From: Pseudomonadota bacterium
GTDB lineage: Bacteria; Pseudomonadota; Alphaproteobacteria; UBA1280; RI-95
Assembly (NCBI GenBank): GCA_016125375.1
Contig: WGLU01000002.1
Coordinates: forward strand, 211,227-275,226
DNA: 64,000 nt
Direction: 5' to 3'
Numbering within the stretch: position 1 is the stretch's first letter; every line of letters starts with the position of its first letter. Below are positions 25,887-36,115 of this stretch, in pieces. The notes beneath the pieces were generated by a model that was not told where the DNA came from, did not search any database, and was given only the letters and a program-made list of their open reading frames with translations. Made by a program: the position numbers and the translations under genes.

Positions 25887-27680
25887 TCAGGCCTCCTCTT
25901 TCGCTTTTGCCAGATTATCCAGCGCCCGTACCAGACAGTCACGCCCCAATGGCGCAGCTGCCGAGCCACCACCGCCGCCGTGTTCGTAAATCACCGATAC
26001 GGCAACACGTGGATTCTCTGCCGGAGCGAAGCCGACAAATAGGGCGTTCGTCCGCTCGTGCATAGGTACCTGTGTTAAGGGCACGTGTTTTTCCACCCGT
26101 TTGGACACAACCTGACTCGTCCCCGTTTTACCGGCAAGACGGTACGCTTTATTACGAATACCGTGCGCAGTACCGCGTGGTGTATTGACCACATCTTCCA
26201 TCGCCCGGCGGATGGACCGCAGGAACCGCGGTTCGATGTTCATGGCAGGCTGCTCGGGTATTGTTTCACGCAGGTCGAAGTGGGGGTTTATCTCCTGCCC
26301 CGTTGCCAAACGGGCCGTCATCAAAGCCAGTTGCAACGGTGTGGTCAGCGTGTATCCCTGCCCGATGCCGACAATCAGGTCTTCGCCCCTATGCCAGGGC
26401 TGGTTAAAGCGCTGGCGTTTCCATGCCGTGGTGGGAACCAGTCCCTTGTCTTCTGGCATCTCGACACCTGTGTAGTGGCCAAGGCCGAACATGTTGGCGT
26501 ATTTGGCAATTGTATCTACGCCCAGCCGTTGGGCCATCTCGTAAAAGTAGATGTCACAGGACTGGACAAGCGCATCATGCATATCCAGCGAGCCGTGCCC
26601 CGGTTTTTCCTTCCAGCAGTGGAAACGGCGGTCGCCGAAGTCGATGTGTCCGTTACAGACGATACGCTCCTTCTCGTGCCCTTTGCCTTCCTGCAAGGCA
26701 GCCAACGCCACCAGCATCTTGAAAGTACTGCCCGGCGCATAAAGACCCTGTAGGCTGCGATTCAACAAAGGTTTGCTGAGGCTTGTACGCAGCTCGTCCC
26801 ACTCGCTCTGGCTCATACCTTCCACAAAGTGGTTGGCATCAAAGGCGGGGCGGTTCACACAGCACAGCACACCACCTGTGCGCAGGTCCATGGCAACAAC
26901 GGCGCCATTCCCCTCGCCCAGCTGTTCGTACATGTAGTTCTGCAAATCCATATCCAGCGTCAGGCGTATCTGCTCGCCCGATGTTTCCGGCTGGCGGGCA
27001 ATCTCGCGCACCTCGCGGCCAAAGGCATTGACCTCAACCTGCGTGGTACCGGCGCGACCGCGCAGCTTTTCGTCGTAAACCTGTTCCAGTCCCTGACGGC
27101 CGATACGAAAATCCGGGTTCTTGAGCAGTGGATCCTTATCATCCAGATCCGGTGGCGGCGCACCGATGTACCCGACAATATGGCCAGCCTGCATACCGTA
27201 GGGATAGTAGCGGTCCACACTCTCCTCAATATCCACGCCGGGCAAATCGGGCAGGTTGACCTGTATCTTTGCAACCTCCTGATAATCAAGGCGCTTTTTG
27301 ACGACAGCAGGCAGAAACTTTGGCTGCTTTCGGATTTTTTTCAGCAGTACGTCCTGCCAGTCTTCTTCCAAAGGGACAACACGGCCGATACGGTGCAACA
27401 CATCTTCAATATCCGGGGCTTGCTCCGGGTACACAATCAGGCGGAAGGCTTTTTTGTTTTCTGCAACCGGCAGGCCATACCGGTCCACAATCTCTCCCCG
27501 GCGAGGCGTCAGCAAGCGCAGGCTGAAGCGGTTTTCATCAGACAGGCGGCGGTATTTATGGCCGGCGATGATCTGCAATACATAGAGTCGGCCAAGCAGG
27601 ATTGAAAACGGCAAGCCCATAATTGCCAACAGTGCCACGCACCGGCGGCTGAAAACCTGTTGCTTGCGTGCGACGTGCAT
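25887..27680 (-). CDS. mrdA: Penicillin-binding protein 2 (class B transpeptidase)
   Basis: A 597-residue protein with an N-terminal membrane anchor, a PBP dimerisation (pedestal) domain containing GRQGLEQVYDEKLRGR, and a transpeptidase domain. The active-site serine is in APGSTFKM, the SxN-type motif in VQSCDIYFYE, and KTGTSQ completes the set. It crosslinks the glycan made by RodA during rod elongation. Between mreD (4 bases) and rodA (4 bases). Confidence 0.96.
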   Translation of the reverse strand: MHVARKQQVFSRRCVALLAIMGLPFSILLGRLYVLQIIAGHKYRRLSDENRFSLRLLTPRRGEIVDRYGLPVAENKKAFRLIVYPEQAPDIEDVLHRIGRVVPLEEDWQDVLLKKIRKQPKFLPAVVKKRLDYQEVAKIQVNLPDLPGVDIEESVDRYYPYGMQAGHIVGYIGAPPPDLDDKDPLLKNPDFRIGRQGLEQVYDEKLRGRAGTTQVEVNAFGREVREIARQPETSGEQIRLTLDMDLQNYMYEQLGEGNGAVVAMDLRTGGVLCCVNRPAFDANHFVEGMSQSEWDELRTSLSKPLLNRSLQGLYAPGSTFKMLVALAALQEGKGHEKERIVCNGHIDFGDRRFHCWKEKPGHGSLDMHDALVQSCDIYFYEMAQRLGVDTIAKYANMFGLGHYTGVEMPEDKGLVPTTAWKRQRFNQPWHRGEDLIVGIGQGYTLTTPLQLALMTARLATGQEINPHFDLRETIPEQPAMNIEPRFLRSIRRAMEDVVNTPRGTAHGIRNKAYRLAGKTGTSQVVSKRVEKHVPLTQVPMHERTNALFVGFAPAENPRVAVSVIYEHGGGGGSAAAPLGRDCLVRALDNLAKAKEEA

Positions 27681-27683
27681 GAC

Positions 27684-28202
27684 CTAGTGCCCTCCGCGCC
27701 GCAGGAAGCGGTATTGGAAACGGCCTGCAAGGGCGTATACCAGCGGAAATGACAAAACAGTACTTACGTAGCGGAGCATCGGCGCCATGCCAAACGGGTA
27801 GCCCAGAATCGACATCATAAACCACTCGATCAGCGCCCATAAGCCAAAGGCAAAGCCGAAGAAGAACCAAACAAGGTGAAACGCACGTCCATGCAGGAAC
27901 TGTTGTTGACCTGCCGCCATCTGCCGCAACAAAATAAAACCCAGCGCATGGATACCAAGCGGCGTACCACTCAGAATATCCTGTAGCAGGCCAACCAACA
28001 GACAAACGGCATGAGGCACCAGGTCCGGTCGGTACAAGCCCCAGTAAAATATAAAGGCTCCGGCCAGCAAAGGCATCCCCTGCTGCACCGCTGTCATATC
28101 AAAGGATATCTGGGTTAGCACCACCACCCCAACCAGAAGGGCAACAGGTAACGCCCCTCTTAGGCTGGGGCGGCGTGGGTCCTTGGGTTTGGCGATAATC
28201 AC
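27684..28202 (-). CDS. mreD: Rod shape-determining protein MreD
   Basis: A 172-residue inner-membrane protein with about five helices; AGAFIFYWGLYRPDLVPHAV and LLQDILSGTPLGIHALGFIL are the characteristic middle blocks. MreD links the MreB-MreC scaffold to the peptidoglycan synthases. It overlaps mreC by four bases (28199-28202), indicating coupled translation. The alternative 149-residue frame at 27556-28005 is a shadow. Confidence 0.92.
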   Translation of the reverse strand: MIIAKPKDPRRPSLRGALPVALLVGVVVLTQISFDMTAVQQGMPLLAGAFIFYWGLYRPDLVPHAVCLLVGLLQDILSGTPLGIHALGFILLRQMAAGQQQFLHGRAFHLVWFFFGFAFGLWALIEWFMMSILGYPFGMAPMLRYVSTVLSFPLVYALAGRFQYRFLRRGGH

Positions 28203-29035
28203 TGTTTATCCTCGCCCGTTGCCTCTGTTCCCAGAATCCCGCTCACATCGCGTTTCTGGACAACTACAAGGTCGAGGTTGCTCAGGCTGTTATAGGTTCG
28301 CACCAGCGGGACCCGCGTAACGTCGTGCACTACACCAACGGGCAGACCGGGAGCAAAAATCCCGCCGGCACCGGAAGTGACTACATGGTGCCCGGCCACA
28401 AGTGCTGCATCCCCTTCAGTCAGAATCAGCTCAGGGTAACGGCTGTTGTTTCCGCGCATAATAGCCTGTTGGCCACTCTCAAGAATTTTAACCGGAATAC
28501 GGGCGTTCGGGTCGGAGAGCAAGAGCACACGCGAGGCCTCCTGTCCCGTAAAAAGTACCCTGCCAACCAGTCCGCGCGCACCCATCACAGCCTGCCCTTT
28601 GGCAACACCGTGCTTGCGGCCCGCACTAATGAGCACCGTACGTGCGTAAGGCGTATTCGCATCGGCCAGCACACGGGCCGTAATCGGCGTTACGCTCTGG
28701 TCACTGACCATATTCAGGAGTTCTTTAAGGGTATCGTTTTCAACACGCAGGAACATCGCTTCTGCCCGCCATGCCCGCAACATCTGGTTTTCTTCCATAA
28801 GGTCACGGTTTTTACGGACAGTTGCAAAATGCTGGGCAATACCGTCACCGATACCTTTGGCAAAAGTTACAGGCGCGTTGAGGACCTTATAAACAGCGGC
28901 AAGGCGGTCAACCGTATAGGTATGAACACCTTCTGTAAAAGCAGGGAACCGGGTAGAGATGCCGACTAAAGACAAAGCCACCACCACAAATACCATGTAA
29001 ACAATGGTACGGCGGCGGCGGCTTCGGCTACGCAT
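28199..29035 (-). CDS. mreC: Rod shape-determining protein MreC
   Basis: A 278-residue bitopic protein: basic N-terminus (MRSRSRRRRTIVYMVF), one membrane helix, a coiled-coil segment (about residues 70-105, ENQMLRAWRAEAMFLRVEN) and a periplasmic beta domain with ARVLADANTPYARTVLISAG and GARGLVGRVL. It organises the elongasome and activates PBP2. Between mreB (18 bases) and mreD. Confidence 0.94.
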   Translation of the reverse strand: MRSRSRRRRTIVYMVFVVVALSLVGISTRFPAFTEGVHTYTVDRLAAVYKVLNAPVTFAKGIGDGIAQHFATVRKNRDLMEENQMLRAWRAEAMFLRVENDTLKELLNMVSDQSVTPITARVLADANTPYARTVLISAGRKHGVAKGQAVMGARGLVGRVLFTGQEASRVLLLSDPNARIPVKILESGQQAIMRGNNSRYPELILTEGDAALVAGHHVVTSGAGGIFAPGLPVGVVHDVTRVPLVRTYNSLSNLDLVVVQKRDVSGILGTEATGEDKQ

Positions 29036-29053
29036 GGCTTACCCCACGCGCAC

Positions 29054-30151
<1,098 letters not shown>

Positions 30152-30209
30152 TTATACGGGCAAATTAAGGGTATCAGCGCCCCACGGCAAAAGCAACTGC
30201 AAAGGCGGG

Positions 30210-31178
30210 CTAAGCCCTTGACGCCAGTCTCTCTTCCAGCCATCCGGCAGCTTCGGCAGCATCGGCGCTATCGAACACATGGTCCGGATGATATGACCTT
30301 CTGAGCCACGTTGTCTGCCGTTTGGCGTAATTGCGCATATGCTGCAACACTTTCTCATGCGCCGCATCCAGCGACATACGCCCTTCCAGAGCTTCAAAAT
30401 AAACTGGGAATCCGATACTGGTCAGTGCCGGGAGCGTCGGCAGATAGCCACGGGCAAAAACAGCTTCTACCTCTGCCACCAACCCGTTGCTCAACATCGT
30501 ATCAAAGCGGTCATGGATACGTTTGTACAGCACCTCGCGCGGCGGACAGAGTGCAAGTTTTATGAACCGTGCCGCAACCGGTTTCTCTACCGGCTTTTCC
30601 TGCCAGACAGATAACGGCACACCTGTTGTGCGCACCACCGCCAGACCACGGACAATCCGATGCGTATCACCCGGTGCAAGGCGGGCCGCCAGCACAGGGT
30701 CTGCCTGCTCGAGCTCGCCGTACAGGGCTGCCAGACCGACGGCATTCACCTCAGCCATCAACCCTTCCAGTGTTGCAGAATCAGTTGGAGGTATGGGGCT
30801 CAGGCCATCTGTCAGATACTTCAGATAAAACCCTGTTCCACCGACAAAAAATGGCACTTTATTCCGCGCCCAGATATCGCGTGCCGCACGTACGGCCAGC
30901 CCCCCCCATGCCACAGCGCTCAAAGCCTGATCAGGCTCCAGAAAATCAAAGAGGTGATGAGGTGCCGCAGCAAACTCGTGCGGCTCCGGCATGGCTGTAA
31001 TAATGGGCATATGCCGATAGACCTGACGGCTATCGGCATTGATAATTTCGCCCCCGAACTGTTGGGCCAACGGTAGACTCAAACCCGTTTTACCGGAGGC
31101 CGTCGGCCCAAACAGCAGGACTGCTACAGGCAGTTGAGACAGTGACTTATCCTTTGTCTTTGCTGTCTTTATCGTCAT
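30210..31178 (-). CDS. miaA: tRNA dimethylallyltransferase
   Basis: The track frame starts at 31268 within degP, but the first 30 residues are unlike the family. The ATG at 31178 gives 322 residues and MTIKTAKTKDKSLSQLP leading into the P-loop LFGPTASGKTGLSLPLA. NADSRQVYRHMPI and FVGGTGFYLKYL are further family blocks. It adds a dimethylallyl group to A37 of tRNAs reading UNN codons. It overlaps the degP 3' end by 32 bases. Next to degP-hflC-hflK, as in many alphaproteobacteria. Confidence 0.94.
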   Translation of the reverse strand: MTIKTAKTKDKSLSQLPVAVLLFGPTASGKTGLSLPLAQQFGGEIINADSRQVYRHMPIITAMPEPHEFAAAPHHLFDFLEPDQALSAVAWGGLAVRAARDIWARNKVPFFVGGTGFYLKYLTDGLSPIPPTDSATLEGLMAEVNAVGLAALYGELEQADPVLAARLAPGDTHRIVRGLAVVRTTGVPLSVWQEKPVEKPVAARFIKLALCPPREVLYKRIHDRFDTMLSNGLVAEVEAVFARGYLPTLPALTSIGFPVYFEALEGRMSLDAAHEKVLQHMRNYAKRQTTWLRRSYHPDHVFDSADAAEAAGWLEERLASRA

Positions 31179-32610
31179 CCTTGTCACCAGTGCGGCGCAC
31201 AGCAACAAACAGGCTGTCGGTACCACGCTGGATGAGCAGCAGGACAGATTTGTCATCGCCTTTATCAACCAGATTGGTCACGTCGGTAACGGTTTCCACC
31301 GCTTGACGGTTCACCTGCAGGATGATGTCGCCACGGCGGATACCCGCATTGGCGGCAGCACTGCGACCATTGACGTAGCGTACCAGGACACCCTTGACGT
31401 CTGTGCCAACACCATATTGGGCACGGACGTTATCCGTCAGGTTCATCAGGTACATGCCCAAGACAGTGCGGTTCATCTTCTTGGCCGGACCGGTTTTCTC
31501 TGACGTGGTACCGGAGTCTTCAACCAGCTCGGTAATCTGGGCGCTCATGGCAAGGCGTTTACCAGCACGAACGATTTCCATTTTTACCCGCTTGTTGATC
31601 TCCGTCTGGGCGACCAGACGCGGCAGGTCAACCATTTTGGTAATGCCGTGGCCGTCATAGGATACAATCACGTCACCCTCTTTCAGACCGGCCTTATCGG
31701 CAGGGCTGCCATCCACAACACCGGCAACCAGTGCCCCGTGCGCATCGGACAACTTCATGGCGTCTGCCAGCTCCGGCGTTACCGTCTGGATGCGTACACC
31801 CAGCCAGCCACGGATCGGGCGGCCATGTTCTTTAATCTGATCCACAATCAGTTTGACCGTGTTGGACGGAATGGCAAAGCCAATACCCTGACTGCCGCCA
31901 CTGCGGCTCAGAATAGCGGTGTTAATGCCCACAACCTGCCCGTCAGTGTTAAAGAGCGGGCCGCCTGAGTTACCCGGGTTAATAGCCGCGTCCGTTTGCA
32001 GGAAGTGGTCATACGGACCCTGACCGATGTTACGGCCCAGAGCACTGATGATACCGGCACTCACACTGCCGCCCAGACCGAACGGGTTACCGATGGCAAC
32101 TACCCAGTCGCCAACCCGGACGCTGTCAGAATCGCCCAACGGTGCATGGGGCAGATCCGCCCCGTCAACCTTGATCAGGGCAATATCCGTTTTTGGATCG
32201 GAGCCTACCAACTCGGCTTTCAGCTCGCGTTCATCGGCAAGACGGACGGTAATATCGTCAGCCTGCATCACCACGTGGTTGTTGGTGACGATGTAACCAT
32301 CGGGCGAGATAATAACGCCGGAACCCAAAGATTTGGTCGGCATATGGCCGTGAGGACCGTTTTCCAGAAAATCACGGAACATATCCTCGAACGGTGTGCC
32401 CTGGAAAGGGCTGGGCTGATCAGGGTCCGGTGTCGGGGCGGCATCGCCCTCGTCACCCGGATCCTCGTCACCGTTGGAGGTGCTGGAAATGTTAACAACT
32501 GCTGGCTGGTTTTTTTCGATAAGGTCGGCGAACGACTCCGGCATAGCGGTGGCGTTCAAGGCCCCGAAAACCCAACTAACGACTACAAATGCTTGTACGA
32601 GCTTTTTCAT
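31147..32610 (-). CDS. degP: Periplasmic serine endoprotease DegP/HtrA
   Basis: A 487-residue protein with a signal peptide (MKKLVQAFVVVSWVFGALNA), a trypsin-like protease domain and two PDZ domains. The catalytic triad is visible in VTNNHVV (His), DIALIKV (Asp) and PGNSGGPLF (Ser). The second PDZ has GILQVN-like RRGDIILQVNRQAV. It degrades misfolded envelope proteins. It overlaps the upstream RseC-like gene by four bases, and follows hflK-hflC in the same direction, a conserved envelope quality-control cluster. Confidence 0.95.
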   Translation of the reverse strand: MKKLVQAFVVVSWVFGALNATAMPESFADLIEKNQPAVVNISSTSNGDEDPGDEGDAAPTPDPDQPSPFQGTPFEDMFRDFLENGPHGHMPTKSLGSGVIISPDGYIVTNNHVVMQADDITVRLADERELKAELVGSDPKTDIALIKVDGADLPHAPLGDSDSVRVGDWVVAIGNPFGLGGSVSAGIISALGRNIGQGPYDHFLQTDAAINPGNSGGPLFNTDGQVVGINTAILSRSGGSQGIGFAIPSNTVKLIVDQIKEHGRPIRGWLGVRIQTVTPELADAMKLSDAHGALVAGVVDGSPADKAGLKEGDVIVSYDGHGITKMVDLPRLVAQTEINKRVKMEIVRAGKRLAMSAQITELVEDSGTTSEKTGPAKKMNRTVLGMYLMNLTDNVRAQYGVGTDVKGVLVRYVNGRSAAANAGIRRGDIILQVNRQAVETVTDVTNLVDKGDDKSVLLLIQRGTDSLFVAVRRTGDKDDDKDSKDKG

Positions 32611-33011
32611 CGCTCACACTCCTCTTTTACAGTCTCGATGGTGATATCGGTTTTTATTTTTCCAGCGGCTCTCATGGCGGCAAGGCCACCCGCGGCACCC
32701 AGCAGGGCACATACAGGGGTGGGCAGCGCCAGCGCATGTGTCACAAGAACCACACTGACAAATACCAGTATCGGCAGCATAAACCCGTAAAACGCAAGAC
32801 GCAACAGCCCAGATGGCTCCATGCTGCACATCACCGCCTGCCCGTCCGGCAAGTTATCGGCCTGTGGGGGAACTTGCGGCGCCCGGCCACTGGCGGGCGT
32901 CAGTTTACGGCAACAGTTCGGTCCCATCGGGCACCCGTCGCCAGAGGCATCGAAGGGCTGCAATATCTTGCAGCCCTTCTCTGTCCTGATTCTGGCAGAC
33001 TGCCGGAGCAA
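32607..33011 (-). CDS. RseC/MucC-like membrane protein (short form, tentative)
   Basis: The open frame is 134 residues. The C-terminal half has two membrane helices (YGFMLPILVFVSVVLVTHAL and PTPVCALLGAAGGLAAMRAA) preceded by LPDGQAVMCSMEPSGLLR, the arrangement of the SoxR-reducing/RseC family. The N-terminal part carries cysteines (DGCPMGPNCCRK) but lacks most of the usual RseC N-terminal domain. A perfect hairpin (GAAGGGCTGCAA / TTGCAGCCCTTC, about 32953-32980) lies inside the first codons, so translation may begin later, for example at 32927 or 32831. It sits between hflC and degP where other alphaproteobacteria often have DUF2065. Confidence 0.55.
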   Translation of the reverse strand: MLRQSARIRTEKGCKILQPFDASGDGCPMGPNCCRKLTPASGRAPQVPPQADNLPDGQAVMCSMEPSGLLRLAFYGFMLPILVFVSVVLVTHALALPTPVCALLGAAGGLAAMRAAGKIKTDITIETVKEECER

Positions 33012-33012
33012 C

Positions 33013-33879
33013 CTACTCTGCCTTGACTTTGTTAAAGTGCTGCAAAAAGTCCACGTTAGGATCCAGCACCAGCAGGGTGTCCGGGTTTTTCAGGCTGTTC
33101 CGGTAGGCCTCAAGGCTCCGGGTAAAGCCATAGAAAGCAGGATCCTTCTGGTAGGCATCCGCATAGGCCTTGATAGCCAAAGCATCCCCCTCACCGCGCA
33201 TCTGTTCGCCTTTCTTGCGGGCCGTTGCCAGCAGAATGGTGACCTGACGATCGGCATCGGCGCGGATTTTATCCGACTCCTCGGTACCCTGAGCGCGAAT
33301 CTCGCGCGCTTCCTTGTCACGCTCGGCACGCATACGGCGGAACACGGCGTCGGAGTTTGCTTTGGGCAGATCCGTCCGCTTGATGCGCACGTCCACAACA
33401 TCAATCCCCAGCTTTGCCGTCTGCTCGCGCACACGTTTGAGGATGTTGGCCATTAGCGCCTCGCGGTCACCGGAAATGATGTCCTGCAGGTTGGACTGGG
33501 CCAGCACTTCCTTGTTCACCGAGTTGACGATACTTTCCAAGCGGGTCAGCGCACGGGCATAGGAGCCCACGCTCTGGTAGAACTCGGCCGCGTCAGCAAT
33601 ACGCCAACGGGTAAAGCTATCTACCACAAGGCGTTTTTTATCACGGGCGACAATTTCTTCCGCCTCGGAATCCGATTCCAGAATCCGGCGTTCCAGTTTG
33701 AGCACCTGCTGATAAAACGGCACACGTACATACAGGCCCGGTTCGGCAATCTGGCGGTCAATCTTACCCAGACTCAGCACCAGCGCCTTTTCAGTTTCGT
33801 CCACCACAAACAGGCTCTGGCTGGCGGCAATACCGCCCAAGGCAACGACCAGCAGGGCAACAATTTTAACAGGATTCAT
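33013..33879 (-). CDS. hflC: HflC, SPFH protein of the HflKC complex
   Basis: A 288-residue protein with an N-terminal membrane anchor (IVALLVVALGGIAASQSLF), an SPFH/band-7 domain (DETEKALVLSLGKIDRQIAEPGLYVRVPF-type start, RDKKRLVVDSFTRWRI) and a long helical region (RMRAERDKEAREIRAQGTEE). With HflK it forms a periplasmic cage around the FtsH protease and modulates it. It starts 14 bases after hflK. Confidence 0.95.
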   Translation of the reverse strand: MNPVKIVALLVVALGGIAASQSLFVVDETEKALVLSLGKIDRQIAEPGLYVRVPFYQQVLKLERRILESDSEAEEIVARDKKRLVVDSFTRWRIADAAEFYQSVGSYARALTRLESIVNSVNKEVLAQSNLQDIISGDREALMANILKRVREQTAKLGIDVVDVRIKRTDLPKANSDAVFRRMRAERDKEAREIRAQGTEESDKIRADADRQVTILLATARKKGEQMRGEGDALAIKAYADAYQKDPAFYGFTRSLEAYRNSLKNPDTLLVLDPNVDFLQHFNKVKAE

Positions 33880-33893
33880 TGTACTTCCCTCCC

Positions 33894-35048
33894 TTAGCGG
33901 CCTTTAACCGGTTGTTTTCTGTCTGTATCCAGTGGCAGGTACGGCAGGATGGATTTACCGCTGTCCTTGCCCATAACCACGGTGCGGGCGCTGCCCAGCA
34001 CTTCTTCCATGGTTTCCAGGTACATCCGCTCTGCAGTAACGTCCTTCGAGTTACGGTACTCGCTCAGCTGACTGGTAAAACGCGCCGCCTTACCCTGAGC
34101 TTCGGATACTTTGGCTTCACGATAGGCTTCTGCGGCCTGAATAATCTTGGCCACCTCACCACGGGCGCGGGGGATGCGGTCGTTGGCATAGCCCTGTGCC
34201 TCGTTACGCATGGTTTCGGCATCTGCGCGCGCAGCCTGCACATCCCGGAAGGCGTCAATCACCTGCGTCGGCGGGTTCACCTGTTGCAGTTCCACACCAT
34301 TAATCTGGATGCCCAGCTCATACAGGTCGGCAAGGCGTTGGATGTTCTTACGCACACTGACCTGAATGTCTTCACGTTTTTCGGTCAGGACTTCGTCGAT
34401 GGCACGTTTGCCAACCTCTTCACGCATGGCGGACTCGGCCAGACTGAACAGTGCCGACTGCGGGTTGGCCACGCGGAACAGGAACTGCTCGGGATCCTTA
34501 ATTTGCCAGCGGACGGTAAAATCCAGATCCACAATATTCTCGTCACCCGTCAACATGAGCGACTCTTCCGGAATATCGCGAATTGCAGACTGGCTGCTGT
34601 TGTCATACCGGGCAAAGGGCGATGTGGCGCCCATACCGCGGAACCCTACCTGAATCATGTTTTCCTGTAACACATTGGGCTTAAGTACTGCCTCCACAGG
34701 CCACGGCAGATGATAGTTGGGGCCCGGGCCCGTCATCCTGCTGAACTTGCCGAATGTTTTGACCACGCCGACTTCGGCCGGGGCAACCATGTAAAAGCCG
34801 CTGGCCAGCCATGCTGCGCCAATAACCAGGCCAATCAATCCCCAGGACTTGCCGCCCATGCCGTCACCGTCGCCAGGGCGTCCATAGCCACCGCCACCGC
34901 CGCCCATCATACGTCCGAGCTTGTCTTGCGCCTGACGGATAACATCGTCCATATCCGGCTGGTTTTTGTTACCGCCATTGCGGTTACCGCCGGACGAACC
35001 CCAGGGGCCCTTGCCGTTGCGGTTATCCCAAGAGAAAAGCATGCTCAT
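33894..35048 (-). CDS. hflK: HflK, SPFH protein of the HflKC complex
   Basis: The frame opens at 35090, but HflK proteins begin with a short Gly/Asn/Trp-rich tail, so I take the ATG at 35048 (MSMLFSWDNRNGKGPWGSS), 384 residues; the upstream ATG cannot be excluded. Then follow a Gly-rich segment (MMGGGGGGYGRPGDGDGMGG), one membrane helix, the SPFH domain (ADVGVVKTFGKF-like AEVGVVKTFGKFSRMTGPGP) and a helical C-terminal part. It partners HflC. First gene of the minus-strand block that continues to degP and miaA. Confidence 0.93.
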   Translation of the reverse strand: MSMLFSWDNRNGKGPWGSSGGNRNGGNKNQPDMDDVIRQAQDKLGRMMGGGGGGYGRPGDGDGMGGKSWGLIGLVIGAAWLASGFYMVAPAEVGVVKTFGKFSRMTGPGPNYHLPWPVEAVLKPNVLQENMIQVGFRGMGATSPFARYDNSSQSAIRDIPEESLMLTGDENIVDLDFTVRWQIKDPEQFLFRVANPQSALFSLAESAMREEVGKRAIDEVLTEKREDIQVSVRKNIQRLADLYELGIQINGVELQQVNPPTQVIDAFRDVQAARADAETMRNEAQGYANDRIPRARGEVAKIIQAAEAYREAKVSEAQGKAARFTSQLSEYRNSKDVTAERMYLETMEEVLGSARTVVMGKDSGKSILPYLPLDTDRKQPVKGR

Positions 35049-35225
35049 CTGTTTCTTATCGCCTGTTTTTTTGTGTAAAACAGCCTCCATTATGACGGCT
35101 CCAGCACAGCGGTCAACTCAAAGCGATATAAAGAAAATTGAATGTATCGTGGTTTGCATTCATGCCAGAAAAGGCGCATAGTGTTGCCAACCAAATAAAT
35201 GGTGTCAAAAACAGGAGATACCGCT

Positions 35226-35684
35226 ATGGCTACCATGAGCGCGAATGAAGCAAAAAACCTGGCAGGCGCCCTGTCGGTCATGCTTGCCGACAGCTACACC
35301 CTGCTGCTGCAAACCCAAAATGCCCACTGGAATGTGAAAGGCCCCAACTTTGGCAGCCTGCACACCCTGTTCGAGGGGCAGTACACCGCCCTGTTCGGCT
35401 CGGTTGACGAAATTGCCGAGCACATCCGTGCGCTGGGCGAACGTGCCCCTGGTTCGCTGGGCGAGTTTGCCAAACTCAAAACCATTGACGATGCCGATAT
35501 GGCCGGCATGGATGCTGCCGCCATGCTCAAGCACCTGATCAAACAGACCGACGGTACCCACACCACTTCTGCCAAGGTCTTGAAAATGGCACAGGATGCC
35601 GGTAACGAAACCGTCGCCGATCTGGCGATTGGTCACATGACCATGCTGGAGAAAAACAGCTGGATGCTGAAAAGCTCCCTGTAA
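35226..35684 (+). CDS. dps: Dps/ferritin-like DNA-protecting protein
   Basis: With ATG at 35226 and AGGAGA 7 bases upstream the product is 152 residues, normal for Dps. The ferroxidase residues are recognisable in QTQNAHWNVKGPNF, LHTLFEGQYTALFGSVDEIAEHIRAL (split here to SVDEIAEHIRALGERAPGS). Dps forms 12-mers that oxidise and store iron and bind DNA under starvation or oxidative stress. The N-terminal tail is short and not strongly basic, so DNA binding may be weak. Single gene with a terminator. Confidence 0.93.
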   Translation: MATMSANEAKNLAGALSVMLADSYTLLLQTQNAHWNVKGPNFGSLHTLFEGQYTALFGSVDEIAEHIRALGERAPGSLGEFAKLKTIDDADMAGMDAAAMLKHLIKQTDGTHTTSAKVLKMAQDAGNETVADLAIGHMTMLEKNSWMLKSSL

Positions 35685-35699
35685 GTTTGCCGCATAAAA

Positions 35700-35730
35700 A
35701 AAGCCGCCCATACGGGCGGCTTTTTATTTT
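35700..35730. terminator. Terminator between dps and crcB
   Basis: Stem AAGCCGCCC / GGGCGGCTT with loop ATAC, A-run on the left and T-run on the right, so it can serve both convergent genes. Confidence 0.88.
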
Positions 35731-35737
35731 GATTGCA

Positions 35738-36115
35738 CTACAGCCCCATGATGAGACGTGGCAGTTTCATCCCCAGCCACATCAAGGCCAGCGCGCCGAT
35801 AACGGATATCAATACATACAACAGACCCAGCAGGCTCATCCCCCGCTCGCTCAGCAGAATCGCCTCCATGGCAAAGCTGGAGAATGTCGTAAAGCCACCC
35901 AGAACACCCACAACAACCAGCAGACGCACTGCCTCCGGCATTTGTTGTCCCTGCGCGCCAAAGCCGACTAGCACGCCCAACACAAAGGCACCAATCAGGT
36001 TGGCGGACAGTACCCCCAACGGTACCGTTGTCACAGGCACCAAAGTACCCAGCAGATAGCGGCCCATTGCCCCAAGACCGCCGCCGGCAGCGACCAGAAG
36101 AAGATTCTTTATCAT
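35738..36115 (-). CDS. crcB: Fluoride ion channel CrcB/Fluc
   Basis: A 125-residue four-helix membrane protein with the family blocks GGGLGAMGRYLLG, LSANLIGAFVLGVL and VGVLGGFTTFSSFAMEAILL, including the phenylalanines of the fluoride path. It exports fluoride as an inverted dimer. Its ATG overlaps the stop of the upstream gene by four bases. I found no fluoride riboswitch upstream of this two-gene unit. Confidence 0.94.
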   Translation of the reverse strand: MIKNLLLVAAGGGLGAMGRYLLGTLVPVTTVPLGVLSANLIGAFVLGVLVGFGAQGQQMPEAVRLLVVVGVLGGFTTFSSFAMEAILLSERGMSLLGLLYVLISVIGALALMWLGMKLPRLIMGL

